Assembly (NCBI GenBank): GCA_964371055.1
Contig: CAYJLF010000006.1
Location: 186,001-250,000 of the forward strand
From: CAYJLF01 sp964371055
GTDB lineage: Bacteria; Eisenbacteria; RBG-16-71-46; CAIMUX01
DNA length: 64,000 nucleotides
Reading direction: 5' to 3'
Both the position numbers and the translations under genes were made by a program. The notes under the pieces are model-generated. The model ran no database searches and was not told the origin of the DNA. It was given only the letters and a program-made list of their open reading frames with translations. Positions within the stretch are counted from its first letter, which is position 1. Each line of letters begins with the position of its first letter. Shown in pieces: positions 53,041-63,147 of this stretch.

Positions 53041-53548
53041 CTGGAGGTTTCCTCCCTTGGGGCGCGTTCCCGCCCGATGGCGTCGCACCGGTCGCTCCGA
53101 CCAGCGCAGCGTATTGACATTGACTCTCACGGGAGATCATGCCAGAACGATGCCGAAGTAGCCCGCGGGACAAGATTGGTTGTGAGAACCACGTATAGAA
53201 TTGATTGACAAGGTGTTACATCGCATTGCGACTCGTCGCTTCGCCAGCCGGGGGCGACGGTGAGGCATCGGGGCCCGCGGGAACATGCTCACATGTCGAC
53301 ATATGGAGAATAAACCACACCCCTCTGGGTGGGCTTAGAGACCGGGGAGGAACGGGGCCTCTGGATAGATGGCGGACATTCCGCCCTGTGAGGGGAAGTT
53401 ATCCGGATATTCTTCCCCGGTCATGCCTGCTGTCCGCAGACATCTCGACCTGAAGCTGGCGCCCGGCCGGGCCGGGCGTATGGAAACAGGGCCACCCTCC
53501 GCGACAGCCACCGCGTGAAGAGATCGCTCGTCGATCGTCACGCCCCCC
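53041..53548. other. Regulatory intergenic region upstream of the metal efflux operon
   Basis: 508 bases between the regulator gene end and the efflux operon, all on the minus strand. Structured elements: a 10-base palindrome ATGTCGACAT inside 53281-53310, GGCGGA-CAT-TCCGCC at 53371-53385, and an imperfect hairpin from GGGGAAG (53392) to TTCCCC (53418) around the palindrome TATCCGGATA. AT-rich DNA near 53180-53220 could hold the promoter. No clear GG-N10-GC pair was found on the minus strand. No coding frame with a ribosome site was recognised. Confidence 0.45.
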
Positions 53549-54997
53549 TCACTTCAACCCGAACTTCTCCATCCGGTAGAGGAATACATGGCGCGGCACG
53601 CCGAGATAGGCCGCGGCGCGGGACTTGTTGCCGCGATGCTTCTCGAGCGCGCGGACGATGAGTTCCCGCTCGAGTTCGGGCAGGGAGAGCTGCCCATCGG
53701 GAAGGGGCGCCGGGTAGAGAGCGCCAGGGGTGCGATCGGACTGGCCCGCCGCGTCGTCCGCCGGCTCGCCGGCCACATCGCCTGAGCCGCCGCCCGCTCG
53801 GCGTCCCACGCCGCCCCCCGCTTCGTCCCCCTCCGCCCCCGGCGTCTCCGCCGCACGGAGATCATCCTCCGACAGCTCATCCGCGCCGCGCAGCAGCACC
53901 ATCCGCTGGCAGAGGTTGGCCAGTTCGCGCACATTTCCCGGCCACGGCCGGCGCATCAACGCGCGCAGCAGCTCCGATGAGGTGCGGATCGGCGCGCCGG
54001 CCGCGAAACGCGCGAGGAAGTGCTCCCACAGCGCCGGCACATCCTCGGGCCGCTGCCGCAGCGGCGGCAGGTGGATCGGGATCACGTTCAGGCGATAGAA
54101 CAAGTCTGATCGGAAGCGCCCCTCCCGCACGCGAGCCTCGAGATCGGCGTTCGTCGCCACGACGATCCTCACGTCGACCTGCACCGGGGCGCGGCTTCCG
54201 ACCGGATCGACGCTGCCGGTCTCGATCACCCGCAGCAGCTTCGACTGCAGCTCCGGCGCCAGGTCGGCAATCTCGTCCAGGAGCAGCGTGCCGCCGTCGG
54301 CCCGCACGAACTTCCCCGGCTTGTCGCGCCATGCCCCCGTAAACGCCCCGCGCTCGTGCCCGAAGAGCTCGCTCTCCAGCAGATCGTGCGGGATGGCTGC
54401 GCAGTTGACCGCCACGAAAGGACGCTCCCACCGATCCGAGAGGGTATGCAGCGCGCGCGCCACCAGTTCCTTGCCGGTGCCGGATTCGCCCGAGATCAGC
54501 ACCGTCGCGTCGCTCGGCGCGATGCGGCGGATCGTTTCCATGACCCGCTCCATCGACTCCGAGGCGTGGATCAGCTCCACGTGCCGCTGCTGCTCACGCA
54601 GCCGCTCCCGCAGGCTCCGGTTGTCCGCCAACAGGCGCCGTCGATCCAGCGCCTGCTCCACCGCGACCTTCAGCTCCTCCCGGTTGTACGGCTTGGTCAG
54701 ATAGTGGTGGGCGCCGGCCTGCATCGCGGCCACCGCCTCCTCGATCCGACCGAAGGCTGTCAGCACGATCACCGGGATCTCCGGATCGGAGGCGCGCACG
54801 CGGCGCAGCACCTCCATCCCGTCGAGCCCCGGCATCTTGAGGTCGGTGATGACCAGGTCCGGTCGGACTTCGGCGAGCCGTTCGATCCCCGACGCGCCAT
54901 CACCGGCGGTCTCCACTTCGTGTCCCTGGTCGGCGAGGGCGAAGGCAAGCACCTCGCGCAGGCTGGCGTCATCATCGATCAGGAGGATGCGAGCCAT
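53549..54997 (-). CDS. NtrC-family sigma54-dependent response regulator (ZraR/HydG-like)
   Basis: 482 residues. Receiver: DDD at 8-10, Asp52 (ITDLKMPGLDG) and Lys in LTKPY. AAA+ domain: Walker A GESGTGKE, canonical GAFTGA, then GGTLLLDEIADL and a WPGNVREL block. The C-terminal Fis helix-turn-helix carries GNKSRAAAYLGVPRHVFLYRM. A Gly/Ala/Asp-rich linker of about 50 residues separates AAA+ and HTH, longer than usual. The start overlaps the kinase stop by one base (TGATG). It should activate sigma54 promoters of the metal operon. Confidence 0.9.
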   Translation of the reverse strand: MARILLIDDDASLREVLAFALADQGHEVETAGDGASGIERLAEVRPDLVITDLKMPGLDGMEVLRRVRASDPEIPVIVLTAFGRIEEAVAAMQAGAHHYLTKPYNREELKVAVEQALDRRRLLADNRSLRERLREQQRHVELIHASESMERVMETIRRIAPSDATVLISGESGTGKELVARALHTLSDRWERPFVAVNCAAIPHDLLESELFGHERGAFTGAWRDKPGKFVRADGGTLLLDEIADLAPELQSKLLRVIETGSVDPVGSRAPVQVDVRIVVATNADLEARVREGRFRSDLFYRLNVIPIHLPPLRQRPEDVPALWEHFLARFAAGAPIRTSSELLRALMRRPWPGNVRELANLCQRMVLLRGADELSEDDLRAAETPGAEGDEAGGGVGRRAGGGSGDVAGEPADDAAGQSDRTPGALYPAPLPDGQLSLPELERELIVRALEKHRGNKSRAAAYLGVPRHVFLYRMEKFGLK

Positions 54998-56112
54998 CAG
55001 GCCTCCGCTCCGGGCTCGGGCCGGACCGTCGGGTTCATCGCCGCCTCCATCGGCAACATGATCTGCACCATCGCGCCCCCTTCGGCCCGGTTCCTCAGCT
55101 GGATCGATCCGCCGTGCTGCTCCACGATCCGGAAGGAGATCGCGAGCCCCAATCCGGTTCCGTCCTCCCGCGTCGAGTAGAACGGCGTGAACGCGTTCGC
55201 CAGGGCCTCCTGGGAGAAGCCCGGACCGCAGTCCAGAATGGCGATGCCGGCCCTCCCTTCGGCCGCCGAACAACGCACCACGACCTCGCCGCCGGGTCCG
55301 CTCGCCTGGACCGCGTTCAGCAGCACGTTCAAGAAAACCTGTCGCAGTTGTTGCGCATCGGCCCAGACCTGCAGGCCGCGGCGCGAGACCGGATCGATCC
55401 GGATCTCCACCCTCTCGGGACGACCGGCGAGAAGCGCGATCACCTCCTCGAGCTCCTGGTCGATCGAGACCTTCGTCCGCTGCGGCGGGGCCGGTCGCGC
55501 GAAGGCGAGAAACCGGGTCAATACCCCGTTCAGCCGCTCCGACTCCCTGACCAGCACGCGCAACAGCCGGTGCTTGGGATGTTCTTCCGTGAAGTCGTCG
55601 GCCAACAGCTCGGCCGACCCCTTGATCGAGGCGAGCGGATTGCGGATCTCGTGCGCCAAACCCGCCGACAGTCGACCGACCGCCGCCAGGCGCGCTTCCC
55701 GCACCAGCGACTCCTCGGCCGATCGCAACTGCTCCAGGCTCTGTCGCAGATCGCCGGCCGTCGCCTCGAGTCTGCGCTGTGTCCTCTGCAGTCGCGACGC
55801 CAACGATCCGGTCACCAGTCCGATCGTCAGGTAGAGAACCATCTCCAGCACCTTCTGCGTGTCCGACGCCGGATCGTGCGAGATGTGCCCCATCGCATGG
55901 GGCGCATACGCGATGCAGGTGACGATCGCTGCGATCAGCCCGCCGCGCCACCCGTGGAGGAAGGCAGCCAGAATGATCGGCAGGTAGTAGAGCCGTCGAT
56001 AGATGTCGTGCAGCTGGTGGGCATGGGGATCGGTGAGGTAGTGCGCCGCGGTCACGGCCCCGATACCGAGGTAGATCGCGACCAGAAGCATCGTGCGTCG
56101 CGACATCCGCAT
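54997..56112 (-). CDS. Membrane sensor histidine kinase of the metal-efflux locus
   Basis: 371 residues. Four or so hydrophobic helices in the first 110 residues form a small membrane sensor (YLPIILAAFLHGWRGGLIAAIVTC) with no large periplasmic domain. HisKA: LSAGLAHEIRNPLASIKGSAEL with the phosphorylated His near 154. HATPase: NVLLNAVQAS, DCGPGFS and GTGLGLAIS. This is an HK of the AtoS/ZraS-like type. It pairs with the downstream sigma54 activator; stop and start overlap. A metal or envelope signal is inferred only from the efflux genes next to it. Confidence 0.87.
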   Translation of the reverse strand: MRMSRRTMLLVAIYLGIGAVTAAHYLTDPHAHQLHDIYRRLYYLPIILAAFLHGWRGGLIAAIVTCIAYAPHAMGHISHDPASDTQKVLEMVLYLTIGLVTGSLASRLQRTQRRLEATAGDLRQSLEQLRSAEESLVREARLAAVGRLSAGLAHEIRNPLASIKGSAELLADDFTEEHPKHRLLRVLVRESERLNGVLTRFLAFARPAPPQRTKVSIDQELEEVIALLAGRPERVEIRIDPVSRRGLQVWADAQQLRQVFLNVLLNAVQASGPGGEVVVRCSAAEGRAGIAILDCGPGFSQEALANAFTPFYSTREDGTGLGLAISFRIVEQHGGSIQLRNRAEGGAMVQIMLPMEAAMNPTVRPEPGAEA

Positions 56113-56373
56113 CGAGTCCTCCTTGCGCGACCGTCCCCCGGCGCGAGGCGCCCGGCGCCCGGAGCGCAGCCGACCGGGCTCTCCAGCACCCTGTCACGGC
56201 GGAATCCTCCGCCCGTGGGCTTCAGGCGTCAGGTACTGGCTACGCATCCCGCCCCTACCGCTCAAGATTATTCTCCAAGCGACCGCCTCGCAGGACAAAT
56301 CTCCCCGATCCGTCGGCATCGTCGGGAGCACCGGCTTCGGGTGGGGCATTCTTCTCCACCCAGCAGTGCCGCG
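56113..56373. other. Intergenic DNA between divergent kinase and small-secreted-protein units
   Basis: 261 bases with no recognised coding frame. It contains the kinase upstream region on one side and leads into a strong plus-strand promoter at 56374. A CGGCGGAATCCTCCGCCCG segment forms a short hairpin near 56200. Confidence 0.4.
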
Positions 56374-56402
56374 TTGACCATCGCGGAGGGCGCTCCTATA
56401 CT
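56374..56402 (+). promoter_or_regulatory. Sigma70-type promoter of the small-protein/TPR operon
   Basis: TTGACC (56374-56379), a 17-base spacer and TATACT (56397-56402) make a near-ideal sigma70 promoter on the plus strand. The start would be near 56409, leaving a leader of about 220 bases before the small secreted protein gene. Confidence 0.65.
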
Positions 56403-56436
56403 CGCGGAGCACTTGGCCCTTCCGGAAAGGGGATCT

Positions 56437-56455
56437 GGTTCCTTCCCCAGGAACC
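56437..56455 (+). repeat. Inverted repeat in the long leader
   Basis: GGTTCC (56437-56442) and GGAACC (56450-56455) flank a 7-base loop. It lies about 30 bases after the predicted transcript start, so it could be a leader hairpin or an operator. A further GC-rich imperfect hairpin follows near 56454-56475. Confidence 0.4.
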
Positions 56456-56629
56456 TCCGGGGCTCTCCGGGAGCGGGAGATCTTCCCATACCTGTGCACG
56501 ACATCCGAGAACCGTCAACGGAGTGGCTCGCCGTCCTCAGGAAGCAGTCCGACCAAAAACCCTGCTCCCACGCCCGGCCGGAGCGCGCACGACCGGTATC
56601 AGGCAAGGAGCTTCCGAGGGGAGGAAGAG

Positions 56630-56977
56630 ATGTCCTCGAACCAGTCCCGCCGAAGCATCGCCGCCAGAATGACCGGTCTCGTCTTTCTGCTGTTCCTCGT
56701 CAGCGTCATGGTTCCGCCCGCCGCCCAGACCTACTGGGAGGCTCCTCCCATCGCGAAAGACGGCCCTAAGGATCCCGGCACTCCCTTCGAAGAGCCGGAA
56801 GGCGGATCCGGTGACGAGACCGGTCCGACCGAGCCCAAGCCGCCCGAGGGGATCCAGGACAACGGCGGAAGCCCGACGGCCAGCCCCGATCTCGTTCTCC
56901 CGCGCTCCAGCCGGACCTCCACCTGGCTCTCGACGGTCAGCTGGACGATCTACCGGCTCGTGCGGTTCGGATTCTGA
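56630..56977 (+). CDS. Small secreted protein of unknown function
   Basis: 115 residues, with GGGGAGGAAGAG directly before the ATG. A signal peptide (MTGLVFLLFLVSVMVPPAAQ) leads to an acidic, Pro/Gly-rich mature region (GPKDPGTPFEEPEGGSGDETGPTEPKP) and a short aromatic/basic C-terminus (VSWTIYRLVRFGF). No family was recognised. It shares a transcript with the TPR-HTH gene about 60 bases downstream. A secreted factor sensed by, or co-regulated with, that protein is a possibility. Confidence 0.65.
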   Translation: MSSNQSRRSIAARMTGLVFLLFLVSVMVPPAAQTYWEAPPIAKDGPKDPGTPFEEPEGGSGDETGPTEPKPPEGIQDNGGSPTASPDLVLPRSSRTSTWLSTVSWTIYRLVRFGF

Positions 56978-57035
56978 AACGTCCCTCCAGATCGACGCTT
57001 AACCGGCAGTTTCACCTGGATGGAGGGTCGTGATC

Positions 57036-58634
57036 ATGTCGATTTCCGTACCGCCCCTGGGGCCTGCTCCAGCGGATCGCGCGCGCGGTGAAAGCTCGCT
57101 GACCCGGCGCAGTCTGCGCGAGTTGGCCCGGATCTACATCAGCGCATCCGCCTGGACGGCCGCGCTCGACACCCTGGCGCGCCTCGGCCCGGCCGATTGG
57201 GACGAGGAAGCGCGCCTGCTCCGGGCCGAGGCGATGCTCGGCCTGGGTCGGATTCCGGAGGCCGAGTCGCTGCTGGGCCCGCCGATGATCCCGGGATACA
57301 ACGCCGACGCGCCGGCCGACACCGGCGCGGCCGGACCGCTGATTCCCCGCGTCCGGCCGGGCGAGAAGAACCGGGCGCCCGCCCGGCGCGAGCGGCTCGA
57401 GCTCTGGCGCTTCCTGCTGCAAATGCGGGTGCTTCATCGGACGGGCCGCTACCGACTCGTCCTCGGACTCGGACGCGCCTTCTTCCTGTCGCGACGGGTA
57501 GAGCCCGGGATTCTCGTCGCGCGGATCGCTTCGGTCGTGGCGCAGTCTATGCTGGCTCTCCGGCAGCCGGCCGAGGCGTGCGCGCTCTACGAGGAGATCC
57601 TCGAGCTGTACAAGGGGCTGCGGTCGACCGAGGGGCAGGCCGACGTCCTCCTGGGGATGGCCAATGCGCACCTGCTCGACTGCCACTGGGACCGCGCGGA
57701 CGCGCTCTACCAGGAAGCACGGTTCCGGTATGAGGAACTCGGGCAATCGGACAAGGCGCTGGCCTGTCTCATCAATCTCGGCGTGCTGCGTGGCAAGCGG
57801 GGCGACCTGCAGGGCGGACGCACGCTCCTGCAACAGGCACTCGGACGCTGTGCGCAGATGGGAGACGATCGCCGTTCCTATACCGTGCTGCTGGGGCTGG
57901 CGATGATCGAGACGCGCATGGGCGAGTCTTACGCGGCTCGCCGGCGCCTGCTCGCGGTCCTGCGCGCGGCCCGCCGATCCCATTCGGCCCGCAACACGGG
58001 ACTCGCGCTGGAATTCCTGGGAGCGCTCTACCTGCAGCAACGACGCCTGCGCCGGGCCCGCCTCGTGCTCAACCTCGGTCTCCGCATCGCGCGGGAGATC
58101 GCCCCCGAGGGCGACCTCTACTTCGAGATCCGGCGCCTGCAGGCCGAACTGGCGCTGGCCGAGCGGAGCTTCACCGAGGCGCGCATTCTCGCGGCCGAGG
58201 CACGCACCCTCGCCTCGAAGTTCGGCGATGAGTACGAGGTCGCGGTGATCGAGCGCGTGCTGGCCGAGATCGATGCGGCCCAGGGCAAGCTCGAATCGGC
58301 TCGCAGTCGCGTGCTCTCCGCACGCACGTCCCTCGCTCGCCTGGGCGAGACCTACGAGCGCGCGCGTCTCGATCTCTTGGCTCTCCGCCTGGAGCTGCGG
58401 GAACGCGGGCTGCCGGCCGGCATCATTCGCGAGCGGCTGGAGGCGGCCTGCCGGCCCTTCCTCGACCTGCCCCGGGCGCCGGTCGTCCAGGAAGCGGATT
58501 CCCTTTGCGCCGGGGAGGGATGGAATGTCTCGGCCGCGGCGCGGGACCTCGGCGTGTCGCGCTCGGCCCTGGCCCGGTCGCTACGACCGATGACGAACGC
58601 CCGCGCGGCGATGCGACGATCGAGAGCCTGCTGA
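57036..58634 (+). CDS. TPR-repeat protein with C-terminal helix-turn-helix
   Basis: 532 residues from the ATG at 57036 (GGAGGG upstream; a GTG at 57030 is an alternative). No signal or membrane helix is seen, so it is cytoplasmic. About ten TPR-like helical pairs span residues 30-450 (for example ADVLLGMANAHLLDCHWDRADALYQEARFRYEELG). The C-terminus has a Fis/HTH_8-like helix-turn-helix (NVSAAARDLGVSRSALARSL). This resembles regulators that sense ligands through TPR domains. DNA targets and the link to the small secreted protein are inferred. Confidence 0.72.
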   Translation: MSISVPPLGPAPADRARGESSLTRRSLRELARIYISASAWTAALDTLARLGPADWDEEARLLRAEAMLGLGRIPEAESLLGPPMIPGYNADAPADTGAAGPLIPRVRPGEKNRAPARRERLELWRFLLQMRVLHRTGRYRLVLGLGRAFFLSRRVEPGILVARIASVVAQSMLALRQPAEACALYEEILELYKGLRSTEGQADVLLGMANAHLLDCHWDRADALYQEARFRYEELGQSDKALACLINLGVLRGKRGDLQGGRTLLQQALGRCAQMGDDRRSYTVLLGLAMIETRMGESYAARRRLLAVLRAARRSHSARNTGLALEFLGALYLQQRRLRRARLVLNLGLRIAREIAPEGDLYFEIRRLQAELALAERSFTEARILAAEARTLASKFGDEYEVAVIERVLAEIDAAQGKLESARSRVLSARTSLARLGETYERARLDLLALRLELRERGLPAGIIRERLEAACRPFLDLPRAPVVQEADSLCAGEGWNVSAAARDLGVSRSALARSLRPMTNARAAMRRSRAC

Positions 58635-58753
58635 ACGATCCGGTCGACGGAATGGTCGGTCCGCCGGTCGGTCGAGAGGCAGAGCGATCGACAGCAGGAT
58701 GATCCGCTGGGGCCCGGGAGACGAGGCGTTGCCTCTCTTCCGGGCCCCGGCGT

Positions 58754-59404
58754 TCAGATCGAAACGCCGGCTCCGCGCAGTCCCGCCTGGATCTGCTCCG
58801 CGACGGCGCCGTCGCGATCGATCCGCACCGCGTTCCAGCCCGCTCCCCGGGCCGCCGCCACATTCTCCGCCAGATCGTCGAAGAAGAGAACCGTACCCGG
58901 CTCGACGGCGCACCGGGTCGCATAGGCGGCGTAGATCTCCGGGCTCGGTTTCATCACGCCCAGCAGGTGGCTCGACCATCGGAACCCGAGGCGATGGAAG
59001 GCCGCATAGGCGCGGGAGTCCCGGCACATCAGTTCCCAGTGCCGTTCATTCGTGTTGGAGAGGCAGCCGGTCTGCAATCCGGACCGCGCGGCGAGTCCTT
59101 CGACGAGCTCCGCCACGCCGTCGATCTCTCCCCGGATCCAGGCGTCATGGATACGTCCCAATTCGGTCTTTGTGTGCACGTCACCCAGAGCCGCCGCCCC
59201 TGCGGCGCGATAGGCGGTGCGATCGAGCTGACCCGTCTCGTACCGCCGCACGACCTCCGCGAAGGCGCGGCGTCGCGCCGGTTCCTCCGCCTCTTCGCGG
59301 TAGTCGACGCCGGCCACACCGCACGCCTCCCGCCACGTCCGGCAGGTCCGCACCACCACCCCTCCCAGGTCGAAGCAGACCAATTCGATGCGATTCGGAC
59401 TCAT
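58754..59404 (-). CDS. HAD-superfamily hydrolase
   Basis: 216 residues from the ATG at 59404. Motif I is FDLGGVVV, where the usual second Asp is replaced by Gly, a form seen in the YihX/epoxide-hydrolase-like HAD IA branch. Motif II is the Ser in CLSNTN, motif III is Lys in MKPSPEIY and motif IV is LFFDDLAENV. It is a probable phosphatase with unknown substrate. An upstream extension of the frame lacks conserved residues and is not used. Confidence 0.82.
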   Translation of the reverse strand: MSPNRIELVCFDLGGVVVRTCRTWREACGVAGVDYREEAEEPARRRAFAEVVRRYETGQLDRTAYRAAGAAALGDVHTKTELGRIHDAWIRGEIDGVAELVEGLAARSGLQTGCLSNTNERHWELMCRDSRAYAAFHRLGFRWSSHLLGVMKPSPEIYAAYATRCAVEPGTVLFFDDLAENVAAARGAGWNAVRIDRDGAVAEQIQAGLRGAGVSI

Positions 59405-60023
59405 GGCGCGAGAGTACCATGGCACGCCGCAGGTTACCTCGGGTGGGACCGCGTTCGCGGGGAACTTCACCCCCGTCCCGAGAGCTTTCTCCCCGAGATG
59501 CTGCTCCGCAGCCCGCCGCACCGCCTGCTCCCGGCACACGACCGTGTCCGGAGTGCACGGCCCTGACCTCCGCGGACGAAGAATCTGGTGGAAGTGCGCC
59601 CCGCCGGTGGTAGCCTCATCGGTGATCGCACGAACGGGAATCGAGGGAGTGAACGATTCCCGCGCTCCGCTGCTCGCACGATACGAACGGTATCGACCCG
59701 CGATCTCCGGGCGGCGATCCACTCCATGGGATGAGCGGTCGGATCATGGGATGTGGGACAGGGTGGATGCGGGGTTTCCGAACCGCGTCGCGTTCCCCGC
59801 GCAGTCGACGACGGAAGCCCGGTGCCCGAGACCGGGCTCCGCGCGCGTCGGCGGCGTCGGGTGTGCTTTGCCTTCTTGATCGATCCGCCTGTCGCGCAAT
59901 CGCCTTCTCTTGCGCGCCAGGCCTCATCCCCGACGCAGAAGGGTGCCCCGGATGGCTAAGGCATCCCGTCGTCGACCGGGACCCGGGACACGGCACCAGT
60001 TTTCAGGTCAAGGAGACGGAGTC
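59405..60023. other. Long intergenic region with structured DNA upstream of glutamate dehydrogenase
   Basis: 619 bases between the divergent HAD and dehydrogenase genes. Open frames here lack ribosome sites and recognisable residues. Structured elements: a T-box-like antiterminator sequence at 59438-59482 (plus strand), a hairpin GGGAATC/GATTCCC at 59636-59661, and a hairpin CGATAC/GTATCG at 59680-59696. The dehydrogenase ribosome site AAGGAG lies at about 60010. Confidence 0.5.
59438..59482 (+). promoter_or_regulatory. T-box-like antiterminator sequence (tentative)
   Basis: GGGTGGGACCGCG at 59441-59453 fits the T-box consensus GGGTGGNACCGCG. CTCGGG (59438-59443) can pair with CCCGAG (59477-59482), which follows CGT as in antiterminator elements, and CCGCG can pair with CGCGG. 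The stem I and specifier region expected upstream would overlap the start of the HAD gene, and no aminoacyl-tRNA or amino-acid gene follows closely. It may be fortuitous or a relic. Confidence 0.25.
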
Positions 60024-61310
<1,287 letters not shown>

Positions 61311-61324
61311 TCCGGCCTCCAGCC

Positions 61325-61353
61325 GGTCCGCCCGCCCTTCCGGCGGGCGGACC
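61325..61353 (+). terminator. Strong hairpin after glutamate dehydrogenase
   Basis: GGTCCGCCCGCC (61325-61336) and GGCGGGCGGACC (61342-61353) form a perfect 12-bp stem with a CTTCC loop, 14 bases after the stop codon. No T-run follows. It probably terminates or attenuates transcription between this gene and the next. Confidence 0.6.
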
Positions 61354-61386
61354 GCCATGCCGGGGCCGCTTTTGCGGAGGGTGATC

Positions 61387-63147
61387 GTGACGGAAATCCG
61401 CCTGCCCCGCTTCGACCGGAACTTCTTCGACGGCACCGAGACCTTCACCGTGATCGGCTCCGGGGAGATCGGCGGCAAAGCGCACGGCCTCGCCGAGATC
61501 CGCACGGTCCTGGAGACCCGCCTCGATCCTTCCGCCTTTCCGGGCATCGTCGTGGCGATTCCCACCCTGACGATCATCGCGACCGATCTCTTCGACGAGT
61601 TCATGAGCGCGAACGACCTGTGGGAGATCGGCCTGTCGGACGCTCCGGATTACCAGATCGCAATGGCTTTCCAGCGCGGAGATCTGCCGGTCGAACTGGT
61701 GGGTGACCTCCGCGCGCTGATCGCCAAGGTGCACGCGCCGCTGGCGGTCCGCTCCTCCAGTCTCCTGGAGGACGCCATGGATCATCCGTTCGCCGGGGTC
61801 TACGAAACGAAGATGATCCCGAACAACCAGCATGACCCGGATCAGCGCTCCCGCCGGCTGGTCGAGGCGATCAAGTTCGTCTGGGCGTCCACCTTCTTCC
61901 GGGCCGCGAAGGACTACATCCGCGTCACCGATCGTTCACCGCGCGAAGAGAAGATGGCTGTGATCATCCAGGAGGTGGTCGGGAGGCGGCACCGCGACCG
62001 CTTCTATCCCGACCTGGCCGGCGTCGCCCGCTCGTACAACTTCTACCCGCTGGGGCATGCCCGCCCGAAGGAGGGCGTCGTCAGTCTGGCGCTCGGCCTG
62101 GGGAGGCAGATCGTGGACGGCGGCGCCTGCTGGAGCTATTCGCCGGCTTTCCCTCGCGCCAATCCGCCCTACAACACGCTGCGCGACCTCCTCAACGCGA
62201 CCCAGACCTCCTTCTGGGCGGTCAACATGGGGAAGCCGGCCGAGTACGACCCGACGAAGGAGACCGAGTACCTCGTCCAGCCTGACCTCGATGCGGCGGA
62301 AGAAGACGAAGTGCTGAGCATGCTCGCGTCGACCTACGACCCGGAGGCTGACCGGATCGTCAACTCCCTGGCTCCGGTCGGACCACGCGTCCTGACCTTC
62401 GCCCCGCTCCTGGTGGCCGAGCGGCTGCCGTTCAACCGGGTGGTCACCTCGATCCTGTCCGCCTGCGAGCACGCGGTCGGCGCCGAGGTTGAAATCGAGT
62501 TCGCCCTCACCTTCCACGATGATCAGGAGTACCGCGCCCGGCTCGGGTTCCTCCAGGTGCGTCCGATGGCTGTCTCCGGCGAGGCGATCGAGATCCCCGC
62601 CGCCCGACTCTCGACCCCCCGGGTGCTGGCCGCCTCGGAGATGGCGCTCGGCAACGGCCGAACCGAATCGCTCCGGGACATTGTCTACCTGAAGCCTGAG
62701 GCGTTCGATGCCCACCAGACCCGCGTCATCGCCGCCGAACTCGAGGCGCTCAATCGCGAGCTCACGGCAGAGGAGCGCCCTTATCTCCTGATCGGCTTCG
62801 GCCGGTGGGGCACCTCCGATCCCTGGCTGGGCATCCCCGTGCAGTGGGGGCAGATCTCGGGCGCCCGGGTGATCGTCGAGTCGTCCCTGCCCACCATCCA
62901 GGCCGATCCAAGTCAGGGCTCGCACTTTTTCCACAACGTCACAGGCTTCCGGGTGCTGTACTTTCACGTCAAACACACCGGTCCCTATCCCATCGACTGG
63001 GACTGGCTCAACGGATGTCCCGCGATCGCCGAGACCCGCTTCGTACGGCACATTCGCCTCGATCTGCCGCTGTACGTCGCCGTCGACGGTCGCACGGGGC
63101 GGGGCATCATCGAAAAGCCGCTCGAGGCAGACCCAGGAAAGACATGA
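61387..63147 (+). CDS. PEP/pyruvate-binding-domain protein (PPDK N-terminal-like)
   Basis: 586 residues from a GTG at 61387 (GGAGGG 5 bases upstream). The N-terminal ATP-grasp domain of PEP synthase/PPDK type is seen in VIGSGEIGGKAHGLAEI and APLAVRSSSLLEDAMDHPFAGVYET. The mobile phosphohistidine domain and the PEP TIM barrel are absent, so it cannot be a complete PEP synthase. A long unassigned C-terminal part ends in HVKHTGPYPIDWDW. It overlaps the next gene (ATGA). It may work with the next product as a split or regulatory system. Confidence 0.75.
   Translation: MTEIRLPRFDRNFFDGTETFTVIGSGEIGGKAHGLAEIRTVLETRLDPSAFPGIVVAIPTLTIIATDLFDEFMSANDLWEIGLSDAPDYQIAMAFQRGDLPVELVGDLRALIAKVHAPLAVRSSSLLEDAMDHPFAGVYETKMIPNNQHDPDQRSRRLVEAIKFVWASTFFRAAKDYIRVTDRSPREEKMAVIIQEVVGRRHRDRFYPDLAGVARSYNFYPLGHARPKEGVVSLALGLGRQIVDGGACWSYSPAFPRANPPYNTLRDLLNATQTSFWAVNMGKPAEYDPTKETEYLVQPDLDAAEEDEVLSMLASTYDPEADRIVNSLAPVGPRVLTFAPLLVAERLPFNRVVTSILSACEHAVGAEVEIEFALTFHDDQEYRARLGFLQVRPMAVSGEAIEIPAARLSTPRVLAASEMALGNGRTESLRDIVYLKPEAFDAHQTRVIAAELEALNRELTAEERPYLLIGFGRWGTSDPWLGIPVQWGQISGARVIVESSLPTIQADPSQGSHFFHNVTGFRVLYFHVKHTGPYPIDWDWLNGCPAIAETRFVRHIRLDLPLYVAVDGRTGRGIIEKPLEADPGKT

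Noticed and set aside
53205..53453. Open frame of 82 residues in the efflux intergenic region
   Set aside because: No ribosome site or recognisable residues, and it overlaps palindromic regulatory-looking DNA.
53041..53548. Sigma54 promoter on the minus strand for the metal efflux operon
   Set aside because: Expected from the neighbouring activator, but no convincing GG-N10-GC pair with TGGCA/TTGC context was found on reading the region.
55000..56197. Upstream extension of the second sigma54 regulator frame
   Set aside because: The first 400 residues are out-of-frame read-through of the kinase gene. The receiver begins at the Met encoded at 54997, overlapping the kinase stop.
59388..59879. 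Plus-strand open frame of 163 residues in the long gap
   Set aside because: No ribosome site, no recognisable motif, shadow-type composition, and other overlapping frames of equal quality.
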